64,000 nt of DNA from a virus. A model generated the notes under the pieces. It did not search any database. It saw only the letters and a list, made by a program, of their open reading frames with translations, and was not told the origin of the DNA. The stretch spans positions 185,348 through 249,347 of the IMG/VR virus record IMGVR_UViG_3300046507_000667, one strand, 5' to 3'. The position numbers were made by a program, and so were the translations under genes. Positions 43,204 to 51,449 of this stretch are shown here, piece after piece (position 1 is the stretch's first letter; every line of letters starts with the position of its first letter).

Positions 43204-43899
43204 TTAACAAGCTTCAAGTTTCATTTCATCTTTATCGATGATCATGACACCTGATGAAAGAACGGCGCAAATTGACATTCGTACGTGATTAGCCTCATCT
43301 TTATTTATTAGCTGTGCATCATCACGATTTTCAGACCATCCAACAATGCTATTTTCAATACCTGTATAGTATCGGCGACCAAATTTAAGGGTCACATATT
43401 GATCTGCAAAGACTTGGATACGAGCTTTCCACAATTCAAAGTGATCATAACGCGCATTACTATTATATTGGAAGATTAGGCTGTCGTAATCACTTAGTCC
43501 AGTAGTTCCAAAGATATCAGTAATATCATTGAAATTGATATGGAATATATCAGCAAGAGCATCATATCCATCGCCGGAAGATGGTACTTTATCTTGATTG
43601 GGTCTACCAAGTACAATAATCTTTCCAGCATTTTCAGGCGATAATGCATCATAAGGAGCAACATAAAGCTTTAGACCACGTTGTTGCCACTTTTTAAATT
43701 GAGCTAACCAACCTGCAGCACAAGCCACTGTACCACATACAGGTTCTTCAGCATCTGCAATCTTTTCTTGTTCTTCTTTTGAAAGTCTTTGATCAACCCA
43801 TTGATTGAGCCAAAGCTTCTTACCTTTCTCAATAAGTGGGGTAATATCAGCTACAGCTTCACGTAGAAGAGAGATTGTGCTGAAATAGTAAGTCATCAT
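43204..43899 (-). CDS. Hypothetical protein, 231 aa
   Basis: The motif CGTVACAAGWLAQF (about 57-70) belongs to a CGT-x2-C-x-AGW pattern found in uncharacterised phage and bacterial proteins; the two Cys could form a metal or redox site. RBS AAGGAAAA. Promoter motif within an inverted repeat upstream (43925-43973) and terminator downstream make it a single-gene unit. Confidence 0.74.
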   Translation of the reverse strand: MMTYYFSTISLLREAVADITPLIEKGKKLWLNQWVDQRLSKEEQEKIADAEEPVCGTVACAAGWLAQFKKWQQRGLKLYVAPYDALSPENAGKIIVLGRPNQDKVPSSGDGYDALADIFHINFNDITDIFGTTGLSDYDSLIFQYNSNARYDHFELWKARIQVFADQYVTLKFGRRYYTGIENSIVGWSENRDDAQLINKDEANHVRMSICAVLSSGVMIIDKDEMKLEAC

Positions 43900-43924
43900 A
43901 ATACTTTTCCTTAAGTATTAAAAT

Positions 43925-43973
43925 ATTAATGGTTACTTCACTAAAATAATATATCCCTAAAATAACCATTAAT
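43925..43973 (-). promoter_or_regulatory. Promoter motif enclosed by an 11-bp inverted repeat
   Basis: ATTAATGGTTA (43925-43935) and TAACCATTAAT (43963-43973) are perfect complements; between them lies minus-strand GATATATTAT (43946-43955) with TTTAGTGAA after it. Looks like an operator/promoter arrangement. Confidence 0.6.
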
Positions 43974-43977
43974 AACT

Positions 43978-44005
43978 CCCCTAACCCTCTTTTGAAGGTT
44001 AGGGG
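43978..44005 (-). terminator. Terminator hairpin, CCCCTAACC variant
   Basis: CCCCTAACC/GGTTAGGGG stem just after the DNA ligase stop; same design as the CCCCTATACC family with one changed pair. Confidence 0.82.
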
Positions 44006-44012
44006 ATTATGA

Positions 44013-46010
44013 TTACTTCAGAAGATCAATCATCTCTTGCACAGAGATAATTTTTACACCTAGATTGGCAGCATCACGATTCTTGCCAGTACCGGAAGTA
44101 GTGTCATTAGTAACTAGATAATCTGTCTTAGCAGTTACCTTGCCAACTAATGAATGACCTTTCTCAATCAAGAATTTCTTTAGATCATCCCGAGTAGTGA
44201 ATGGATCAGAACTACCAGTAGTACAAAACTTAAGAGCCTTAAAGTCAGCTGCTCGCTCTTGTTTAGTTTGGATAACCTTAATAGGATTACCTGAGAATAA
44301 GAATTTGATATCATCAAAATTCTCAGTTAGACCTTTCTTAAGAGCATTAATCGTTTCAGTACCAACCTTTTCAATCTTAGTTAATTCATTAAGCTTCTTA
44401 TTTTGATAAAGATCAATGATTTCATCCATTGTATATTCACGAAGAATAGTCAATGCTCGACCTTTACTAATAAGATCAATATTCAAACTACCGAGAATCT
44501 GATAGTCTGAAGTTCCATTTTCCTTTAGATCACAGAACCAAGTCTTGAACTTAGTTAGAGTCGATGTACCACAACCTTCAATCTTTGGTAATTCATTATA
44601 GTTGAAAGTAAATAGATCACCGACATTAGAGACTAGGTTAGCTTCAACCATCTTGCGAATTGTCTCTAGATCAATGAACTTACCTTCAGTACCTTTAATG
44701 AACTTAAGAATGCTACCAACTTGATTTAAAGGACACTTCTTATTATCACAGAATAGGAATACTTCATTTTCATCTGTATATAGCTCTTCACCACATTTAT
44801 GACAGAAGTTAGGAGCCTCATATTTTTTATATAGTCCTACTGCATCCTTATTACGCTTCTCATGATCATCATAAAGTTCTACATATCCTAGAACGTCATT
44901 GGATAGTTTAAACTTAATCCTATCACCTTGCTTTAGACCTAACTCATTGAATCGAGCATAGTTGGCAAGAGATACCTTTTGATAGGTATTACCAAAGATC
45001 TTGATTGGAGTGAACCAGACTCGTGGAGTAAAGGTAGCAGTAAAGCCCTCACATAGCCAATCCATATTAGTTACTATAACTTCACGCTCAATAGCAGGAA
45101 ATTTAAGAGCAGTTGCAAAGTTAGGTTCATTATTGGTATAGCCAAGTTTGTTACGATCTGCCTGAATTGCTGATTCAATTACTAGACCATCACACATGAC
45201 ATCTAGTACTTTACGATCAAATCGTGCTTCAGTTAGATAGTTATAGCTTTCCTCAATATCATCAATAGTTACTTCTTCATGAATCTCCTCATAAGCAAGA
45301 TTCTGAATACTATTGATGTATTGAATTTCTTCTTCACGGCTAAGAACTACATCTTTACCCTTCATTCGAAGAGGAACTAGGGTTACATATTTAAATAGAT
45401 GAGCATTCTCTGTAGTGAATACACCAGCCATTGCATTACGTGGATTTTTGTAAGGTGTTTCTACTTCTTTATTCAACTCATCAAAATTACTAAATTGGAG
45501 TACGGCTTCATATCCAATAGCATAGTCAAAGCCAGTATCAATCAAAGGAATATGTTTGACATTAGCTTTAAATAGCGCTGTAAGATCTTTACCTTTACCA
45601 TCCTTACCACGAGTTAGTGCTTTATGAATTACATTACGACCAGCACTAACTACAGTTTCTACGGTAATTGAATATCCATCAAACTTCAATGAGCAGTATA
45701 GCTTATTTGGGTTAACTTTCTTTTTTCGTAGCCATTCTCTCAAATCATCCATTGACTGACATTTCGAAAGAGTACCAGCAAAATCAGAATAAGAATGATC
45801 GAGATCAAGAGTCGTACCGATCTTGACTGCCGCACCAACCGGTAATTTCTTACCAGATACCATTTCATATTGCCGAGCCATTTTGTCATAATCGTCATCC
45901 TGAATATCAGAAATGCCATTATTATAATACTTATCAGCTTGGTCAAGAAGAAACTCCTCAAGAGCTTCAATTGTAAATTCACCATGAGGAGTATGAATTA
46001 GCTTTGACAT
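44013..46010 (-). CDS. ligA: NAD-dependent DNA ligase
   Basis: 665 aa, near the usual LigA length. SLKFDGYS holds the adenylated lysine (K109 in KFDG). The OB fold follows, then a Cys4 zinc finger (CHKCGEELYT ... FCDNKKCP, about 402-425), helix-hairpin-helix segments (GCGTSTLTKF, KVGTETINALKKG) and a C-terminal BRCT domain (about 590-665: LKFCTTG, KTDYLVTND). It seals nicks with NAD, so it works without host ATP-dependent enzyme. The RBS is AAAGGA. T4 uses an ATP ligase, so this marks a different lineage. Confidence 0.95.
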   Translation of the reverse strand: MSKLIHTPHGEFTIEALEEFLLDQADKYYNNGISDIQDDDYDKMARQYEMVSGKKLPVGAAVKIGTTLDLDHSYSDFAGTLSKCQSMDDLREWLRKKKVNPNKLYCSLKFDGYSITVETVVSAGRNVIHKALTRGKDGKGKDLTALFKANVKHIPLIDTGFDYAIGYEAVLQFSNFDELNKEVETPYKNPRNAMAGVFTTENAHLFKYVTLVPLRMKGKDVVLSREEEIQYINSIQNLAYEEIHEEVTIDDIEESYNYLTEARFDRKVLDVMCDGLVIESAIQADRNKLGYTNNEPNFATALKFPAIEREVIVTNMDWLCEGFTATFTPRVWFTPIKIFGNTYQKVSLANYARFNELGLKQGDRIKFKLSNDVLGYVELYDDHEKRNKDAVGLYKKYEAPNFCHKCGEELYTDENEVFLFCDNKKCPLNQVGSILKFIKGTEGKFIDLETIRKMVEANLVSNVGDLFTFNYNELPKIEGCGTSTLTKFKTWFCDLKENGTSDYQILGSLNIDLISKGRALTILREYTMDEIIDLYQNKKLNELTKIEKVGTETINALKKGLTENFDDIKFLFSGNPIKVIQTKQERAADFKALKFCTTGSSDPFTTRDDLKKFLIEKGHSLVGKVTAKTDYLVTNDTTSGTGKNRDAANLGVKIISVQEMIDLLK

Positions 46011-46051
46011 GAAAGTCCTTTCCTGTAGTTATATTAATCTACTTCAAATTA

Positions 46052-46061
46052 ATAATATATC
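46052..46061 (-). promoter_or_regulatory. Phage promoter motif (ATATATTAT core)
   Basis: Minus-strand GATATATTAT, 41 nt before the ligase start. Confidence 0.62.
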
Positions 46062-46066
46062 CTTGA

Positions 46067-47005
46067 TTAGAATTTTGTGAAGACTACATTGGATCTACTA
46101 ATTTGAGGTGTAAAAGCTACATAGTGCTTATCGATTTCAAAAGTAATACATGAAATTGATTGCTGAAACTCTGGATGATCTTCAATATACTGCTTATAAT
46201 TTTCACGTAAATAAGCAAGCAATGTTTCTCTTACATCATCCTTGTGATCATCTAGCTCAATATTAGTTCGTACATCTAATAACCATGCAAAACCTAGCTC
46301 AGTCACAGTTGGTTCATTACCAATTTTATAAGACCAAGCAGCATCACCCTTATATTCAGTAGATTTATACCAAAGCTTTACATCACTAGCAGTAGATTGT
46401 TTATACATATGCTGTGCTAGATCAGTACGCATATAATCTAGTAATGGCATATACAATTCACTTGCTTTCATCCTAAATTCATGGGATTTAGGATCAACTT
46501 CTACTGTCTTAAAGAACTTCTTATTTGGAGTAATACGGATATTCAGTCCTACATAGAACTGCTCTTCTTTATTATCTTCTGTAAGATTCATTTCTTCAAG
46601 ATTATGCATTTGTGCATCATCTATATGCTGTAATTCATTATATAATACACTTAGACCACTAGCATAGTGATAATGTTCTGGAGATTGAAAATTTGTACCA
46701 TACTCATAATCTTTCTCTTTAATAAAGTAATGCTTAAAGTCTCTGCTATTTAGAAGGATATTGTTACCTTCAATAAATAAATTACCATTTAAGAGAATGC
46801 ATGTACTTTGGGCAAATGTATCTACTGTAACGACTAACTGACTATTTCCTGCCTCATCTTGTATCCATTTGGCATTCAGGCTTTTAATCTGAGATTGGAG
46901 AAGAATAAGTAACTGCCAACCAAACTGAATTCGTTTCAGTGTAGTCTTAATTTTCCATACAAATTTAGAAAAAAATAAAAAGTGATTCTTCTTATCTGAA
47001 GCCAT
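46067..47005 (-). CDS. Hypothetical protein, 312 aa, between ligase and RNAP beta genes
   Basis: Unrecognised. The basic N-terminus (FVWKIKTTLKRIQFGW) may form an amphipathic helix; the rest is soluble and acidic. Very good ribosome-binding site (AGGAGG). Position right after the RNAP gene's terminator suggests separate transcription. I looked for an RNAP or sigma-like motif and found none. Confidence 0.75.
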   Translation of the reverse strand: MASDKKNHFLFFSKFVWKIKTTLKRIQFGWQLLILLQSQIKSLNAKWIQDEAGNSQLVVTVDTFAQSTCILLNGNLFIEGNNILLNSRDFKHYFIKEKDYEYGTNFQSPEHYHYASGLSVLYNELQHIDDAQMHNLEEMNLTEDNKEEQFYVGLNIRITPNKKFFKTVEVDPKSHEFRMKASELYMPLLDYMRTDLAQHMYKQSTASDVKLWYKSTEYKGDAAWSYKIGNEPTVTELGFAWLLDVRTNIELDDHKDDVRETLLAYLRENYKQYIEDHPEFQQSISCITFEIDKHYVAFTPQISRSNVVFTKF

Positions 47006-47028
47006 ATGGCCTCCTATGTAATAGAAAA

Positions 47029-47065
47029 GGGATATACTGCCATTTTTACATAGACAGTATATCCC
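47029..47065 (-). terminator. Terminator hairpin
   Basis: GGGATATACTG/CAGTATATCCC 11-bp stem after the RNAP beta gene stop (minus strand). Confidence 0.8.
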
Positions 47066-47072
47066 GTTGTTA

Positions 47073-49016
47073 TTATTCTACTTCACTTTCAGACGTCTTT
47101 ACAACCTTAACACCGATACCATTAAACATTGCACGTACTGACTGTGCAGCATTCGATGCATCGATATCTTGATCAATTTCAATAGATTCTAAAGTTTTTA
47201 CATCCTTCTGTAGAAGAGTCCGAATCATATTTTGTCGATTGGTACGACTTGATGAATATGCCTTAAGGAACTTATCAACTGTCTCCGGTTGCTCAAGCAA
47301 AGCAAAGTTAAAATATTCCTGTTCGCCAAATTTGATAGGATTTGAATTGAAAAGTGCATTTCCCTTTTTGTACTTATCATTATTCTTATACGGCACATCT
47401 AGCAGACTTGTCATTTCCGCCGCTCGTGCAGAGAACTTACCTGCTGGTACGTGCTTAAGCATGATAAAATACATATCACCAATAACGAGCTTATCTTCAA
47501 CTCCCTTGAATTTAATCTTTTCTACAGGGAACCGAGTATACAAGTCTTCCATGAGTTGAGGTGTTGAATTCTCATAGAATGGTGGTTGATGGATAAGAAT
47601 ACCATGCTCTTTAGCCTCTTCAAGCCACAAAGCAAGTACTTCATTCTCGCCATCATCAGTGTCAATGATATTCTCTTGGATGAACTGACCATACTTCGGA
47701 CAGACCATTTCATAGAATGTCATAATTTCACTGAGAAGCTTCTCATCATCATCTTTATTCTCACGGATGATATAGTCTGCAATGAAGTTTAATTCTTGCT
47801 CAAAACACTGAGCCAGATTCATACGACCAATAACACCTAGAGAATTCAGTGCAATATCAGCACGATGGAGACCATCTTCTGACATAGGCATTTCATCATC
47901 AGGTACAATTTTCGAGATAACACCCTTATTGCCGTATCGACCAGTAAGCTTAGCACCTACAGCTAGTGGAACATCAATAATGACTGTTACACGGACTACA
48001 ATACCTTCAAATTCACGCTTATCGAAGCTAAACTTGATTTCAGGATTCTTATAGTCTTTAGCTTTCTGGTACCAATAAGATAGATCCTCACTTAGCTTAC
48101 TACCTGCTTTCTTGTATTTTTCCACAAGATTAATAAGCTTAGTATAAATCTTATCTTGGGTATCAGCAATCTCTTTAAAATAGCTATTGTATGCTAAATC
48201 TAGCTCTTCTAGAAGATTACAGAATACTTCGATATCAGTAACAGTACCTGATGCATAGAATGGAGTATCATTAGGATTTACCTTACGAAACTCTGTATCA
48301 CGCATTTCATCTAGCATTGTACTATAGTTAATCCGACGACGAGCAGCTAGAATACCGCCAGTAATCTTTTCACCAATACGAGGAATACCTTTATAAACTT
48401 CTTTGGTACCTAGAAGATTAATTAAGATATCATTCTGATTAAGAACGATATCGAAGATCTGAACTTGCTGGTGACCATATTTCTCTGAAGCAGATTGACC
48501 AATGACAATACCATCTTCATAGGTAAGACCGTGAAATGGAATGAATACTGACTTGAGATTATTCCCAAACTTAAGGTTCAGGTTTTCATCATACATACCA
48601 TTCTTATAAATCCAGTCACCTTCAGCAATTGTATTACCTTTGACTACTTCTGTTTCATTTAGTTCTTGTTCAAAGCCATAAGTTTCAGTAAGATTCTTAG
48701 CCTTGGTCCAATTGATGATATTATATTCATCACCATCAAAAGTAATGATTAGCTTATGATTCTGATTAAATTCAAGAATCTCCATAATCTGAAGATCTTT
48801 CTTTGCAATCTTAAGACCAGTAGAATACTTACCGATCTGCTTTTCAAAACGAGTAAATACCTTTGGTGGTTCAGCACCTTTATATACAAGAAGCTGACCT
48901 TGATGACTAGTAAACATATTGACTCGACCACCATCACAGTGATTGACATTGGGAATCAGTAGTTCTTCTGCCAAGAATGAATGATCTAAAATTTCTTTTG
49001 TTGGTGTATCTGACAT
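47073..49016 (-). CDS. Phage multisubunit RNA polymerase, beta C-terminal part
   Basis: 647 aa. GAKLTGRYGNKGVISKI (354-370) and LNSLGVIGRMNLAQCFE (390-406) are the counterparts of bacterial beta KMAGRHGNKGVISKI and NPLGVPSRMNIGQ; YEDGIVIG (166-173) matches the beta NYEDSI/V segment. The chain ends at the clamp-interacting region (PAGKFSARAAEMTSLLD). This is the C-terminal half of beta as a separate protein, so the polymerase is split as in phiKZ-like phages. Catalytic partner beta' lies at 27 kb; other pieces must lie outside the window. Confidence 0.94.
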   Translation of the reverse strand: MSDTPTKEILDHSFLAEELLIPNVNHCDGGRVNMFTSHQGQLLVYKGAEPPKVFTRFEKQIGKYSTGLKIAKKDLQIMEILEFNQNHKLIITFDGDEYNIINWTKAKNLTETYGFEQELNETEVVKGNTIAEGDWIYKNGMYDENLNLKFGNNLKSVFIPFHGLTYEDGIVIGQSASEKYGHQQVQIFDIVLNQNDILINLLGTKEVYKGIPRIGEKITGGILAARRRINYSTMLDEMRDTEFRKVNPNDTPFYASGTVTDIEVFCNLLEELDLAYNSYFKEIADTQDKIYTKLINLVEKYKKAGSKLSEDLSYWYQKAKDYKNPEIKFSFDKREFEGIVVRVTVIIDVPLAVGAKLTGRYGNKGVISKIVPDDEMPMSEDGLHRADIALNSLGVIGRMNLAQCFEQELNFIADYIIRENKDDDEKLLSEIMTFYEMVCPKYGQFIQENIIDTDDGENEVLALWLEEAKEHGILIHQPPFYENSTPQLMEDLYTRFPVEKIKFKGVEDKLVIGDMYFIMLKHVPAGKFSARAAEMTSLLDVPYKNNDKYKKGNALFNSNPIKFGEQEYFNFALLEQPETVDKFLKAYSSSRTNRQNMIRTLLQKDVKTLESIEIDQDIDASNAAQSVRAMFNGIGVKVVKTSESEVE

Positions 49017-49034
49017 GAATCTCTTTCCTAAGAA

Positions 49035-49583
49035 TTATTCTGAATCGATTGCACTGCCAAGACTTTCTGCCATTTGCTCATCAAAATCCATAATACCCAT
49101 TTTAACAAGTTTGGTTTCAGTAAAGCCAAGTTTATCAAATTCTACTTGAATTTCTTCTACATACTTAGCATCAACTGTAGATTCAATGTAATTAAGATAA
49201 TGACGAATCCATTCATTACGATTAAGATAATGAATATCTTCAGTAGCCATAGCAATATCTTTGGCTAGAAAAGTCACACAGTGAATAGAATTCTTTGATT
49301 CCTTATTATGAACAGGAAATCCCATTGGTTCATACTTAGCTTTTCCATTATTATGAGCTAAAGTATGAATTGGGCTTACAATTTTGATTGTACCTTTTTG
49401 CAATTGCTCTTGTAGTGTATAAGGACTATCTAGATGCCCAATAACAACAGTACATGTTGGTAGATGCATAAATGTAACAAGCTGCATCTTATGATTAATC
49501 ATTGACATTGAATGCTCATCACTACCAGTGAGAATATTGATTTTATTATAAGCATTCTTAATAATCAATTCATTGCGGCGCAT
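49035..49583 (-). CDS. Hypothetical protein, 182 aa, upstream of RNAP beta
   Basis: Unrecognised. Contains HTLAHNNGKAKYEPMGFPVHNK and SIHCVTFLAKDIAM. It precedes the RNAP gene by 18 nt and shares its promoter, so it may be an RNAP accessory or regulatory protein; that is inference. Helical C-terminal half, ending DFDEQMAESLGSAIDSE. Confidence 0.76.
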   Translation of the reverse strand: MRRNELIIKNAYNKINILTGSDEHSMSMINHKMQLVTFMHLPTCTVVIGHLDSPYTLQEQLQKGTIKIVSPIHTLAHNNGKAKYEPMGFPVHNKESKNSIHCVTFLAKDIAMATEDIHYLNRNEWIRHYLNYIESTVDAKYVEEIQVEFDKLGFTETKLVKMGIMDFDEQMAESLGSAIDSE

Positions 49584-49629
49584 TTTCTTTTCCTTAGTAT
49601 AGAGAAATAGATGTTACTGCTACACTAAG

Positions 49630-49639
49630 ATAATATATT
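49630..49639 (-). promoter_or_regulatory. Phage promoter motif (ATATATTAT core)
   Basis: Minus-strand AATATATTAT then CTTAGTGTAG, 46 nt before the 182-aa gene; drives the RNAP beta operon. Confidence 0.64.
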
Positions 49640-49662
49640 CATAATTTTACAATAAAAAAAGA

Positions 49663-49733
49663 GAAAGGATCTTCAGTAGGGAAGTCTTGGGAGATCTATA
49701 GGTAGAATCCCCACTGTCCTAATAGATCCTTTC
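49663..49733 (-). terminator. Long imperfect hairpin terminator
   Basis: GAAAGGATCT/AGATCCTTTC outer stem with CAGTAGGGA/TCCCCACTG inner pairing; ends the Ser/Arg-rich gene, with a T-run (complement of 49654-49660) after it. Confidence 0.7.
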
Positions 49734-49749
49734 CTTAAGGAGAATTCAG

Positions 49750-50403
49750 TTACCTCTTCATCGTTCTCCTATTGGAAGATCCGGAAGATGACTTATTGTT
49801 GTCATCTTGCCTTGATCTAGATGAGGAAGATGATGATTTATTACTATCATTTTGCTGTCGATTACCCATTTCTTTTTGAGCAATCTTTATTGCAGCCTCT
49901 TCAACTTGTGATCGTCTTCCTCGATGGTGTGGGATTTCTCCTTTTTGAACCATCTGCTCTGCCATCTTTTTGACGTTATCATCGTCGTTCTTTGTTGAAC
50001 GCCCTCTTGATGAATTTTCTTGAGTATTGGAGCCGGAACTAGCATTGCTTTGACTAGATTGCCGTCGTTGTGAAGTATTATCATTTCGACTATTGCTATC
50101 ACTTGAAGCTCGCTTATCCACTGGTGCAGTGTTGGGATCTCTAGCTCCTTCATTTGATAGCCCCTTAGATACATTTCTAGCTATTTTAACAGCTTCACTA
50201 TGACTAATAGAATGATTATTTACTACTTGACCCTCAATCCCTTTGACGATCGTTTCTACATGCTGTGGTAATTCTTTAATCTTTGCTGTTGAGGCTATCA
50301 TTTCTTTTGCAGTTTCAATCGCAATACCAGTTCGCTTAGCGATTTCTGGATTGTGAGCAACTGCACGGAACAACCTGCTTTGCGCTTGGGATCGAATAGG
50401 CAT
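49750..50403 (-). CDS. Ser/Asn/Arg-rich low-complexity protein, 217 aa
   Basis: N-terminus MPIRSQAQSRLFRAVAHNPE and TGIAIETAKEMIAS resemble DUF3008-type phage structural proteins. From about residue 80 it is mostly disordered (Ser, Asn, Arg, Asp runs) with one ordered block at about 150-180 (EIPHHRGRRSQVEEAAIKIA). Such proteins may be virion or DNA-packaging components. ATG 50403 is preferred: AAGGAG precedes it and the upstream ATG overlaps that site. Confidence 0.72.
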   Translation of the reverse strand: MPIRSQAQSRLFRAVAHNPEIAKRTGIAIETAKEMIASTAKIKELPQHVETIVKGIEGQVVNNHSISHSEAVKIARNVSKGLSNEGARDPNTAPVDKRASSDSNSRNDNTSQRRQSSQSNASSGSNTQENSSRGRSTKNDDDNVKKMAEQMVQKGEIPHHRGRRSQVEEAAIKIAQKEMGNRQQNDSNKSSSSSSRSRQDDNNKSSSGSSNRRTMKR

Positions 50404-50447
50404 GGTGTACTCCTTCATGAATAGACTATATTATTTACAGCATTAAT

Positions 50448-50457
50448 ATAATATATT
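50448..50457 (-). promoter_or_regulatory. Phage promoter motif (ATATATTAT core)
   Basis: Minus-strand AATATATTAT, 44 nt before ATG 50403. Confidence 0.6.
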
Positions 50458-50488
50458 CATAAAAGAATTCAGTTTACAATGAAAAAAA

Positions 50489-50510
50489 GGAAGGGTAACT
50501 AGTACCCTCC
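50489..50510 (-). terminator. Terminator hairpin
   Basis: GGAAGGGTA/TACCCTCC stem (one bulge), followed on the minus strand by a T-run of 7. Confidence 0.65.
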
Positions 50511-50517
50511 ACCAACA

Positions 50518-50946
50518 TTAGTCGTGTTGTCTTGCACCTACATATGAATTGTATTCAGCAACCCATTTTTCAGTAAGACTTCTATGAATTGAATCTGTAA
50601 AGTCTACAACTCGATGCATAGGTATATCTATTGAATATTGACGAACAGTTTTAAGACGGCCATCCTCATCAGCATAGGGTGATTCTTTAGGTTTGATCTC
50701 ACAATTAGCATCAAACTCATCTGTAGTCATTTCAAATGGAAGATGAATTTGAAGCGTACCACATACTTCTAGATCAGCTAAATTGGCAATAGCTACATGG
50801 CCAAAGTAATACTTACCTTTACCTAGATTGACTAGAATGACTGTGATGTCATCTTCATCATCAATCTTCATAATCTTTGGCAATTCAATTGAAGCTAGAT
50901 TAATCTTATTTGGATTATCACCATATTCTACAATTTGACTATTCAT
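50518..50946 (-). CDS. Hypothetical protein, 142 aa
   Basis: Unrecognised, beta-rich, acidic (KIDDEDDITVILVNLGKGKYYF). ATG 50946 overlaps the upstream stop by 8 nt. Ends before a terminator; two-gene unit with the next gene upstream. Confidence 0.73.
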   Translation of the reverse strand: MNSQIVEYGDNPNKINLASIELPKIMKIDDEDDITVILVNLGKGKYYFGHVAIANLADLEVCGTLQIHLPFEMTTDEFDANCEIKPKESPYADEDGRLKTVRQYSIDIPMHRVVDFTDSIHRSLTEKWVAEYNSYVGARQHD

Positions 50947-51385
50947 CTTGACCACCAATATATTTTAAGATTTCTTTAGACAACCAAACTGCATTAAATT
51001 GATCTTCACGAAACTTCCAACGACGACGAAGAGTTACCTTATCCCAATAAATAATACCATCACGCCTTTCAATTGTACTAGGTTTAGATTCAACACCTAG
51101 AGCAAATGCTTGCTTAGTGACAATATATTTTGGAGTAACCTTTACAATCTCTAATTCAAACCCATTAAGAGATTGATAGTTACCAGAGCCAAATACAGCT
51201 ACAGAAGTTGGAAGCTTTACTTCTTTCTTAGGTACTACCATTGATAGAGTCTTTCTAGTATTTGGAACTACTTCAGAAAGATCTGTTTCAATAAATTTAG
51301 GATTATTAGTATTATTTACTTCAACATCTTGTGATTTTTGTTGTGCTTGCAAGAATGCCAATTGCATTGCATTTAGTTCACTCAT
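50939..51385 (-). CDS. Hypothetical protein, 148 aa
   Basis: Unrecognised. N-terminus Gln-rich (MQLAFLQAQQKSQD); the middle is beta-rich with conserved-looking KEVKLPTSVAVFGSGNY. Directly follows the recombinase unit's terminator (51411-51442). RBS AAGGATT. Confidence 0.73.
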   Translation of the reverse strand: MSELNAMQLAFLQAQQKSQDVEVNNTNNPKFIETDLSEVVPNTRKTLSMVVPKKEVKLPTSVAVFGSGNYQSLNGFELEIVKVTPKYIVTKQAFALGVESKPSTIERRDGIIYWDKVTLRRRWKFREDQFNAVWLSKEILKYIGGQDE

Positions 51386-51410
51386 TTCTTATAATCCTTA
51401 GTAAAGAAAG

Positions 51411-51442
51411 AACCCTAATACCGATAATTTGGTATTAGGGTT
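51411..51442 (-). terminator. Terminator hairpin
   Basis: AACCCTAATACC/GGTATTAGGGTT perfect 12-bp stem, after the recombinase stop. Confidence 0.83.
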
Positions 51443-51449
51443 ATATTAC

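Noticed and set aside
46067-47005. Missing beta N-terminal part next to the RNAP gene
   Set aside because: No beta-lobe or fork motif could be found in its 312 residues; left as hypothetical.
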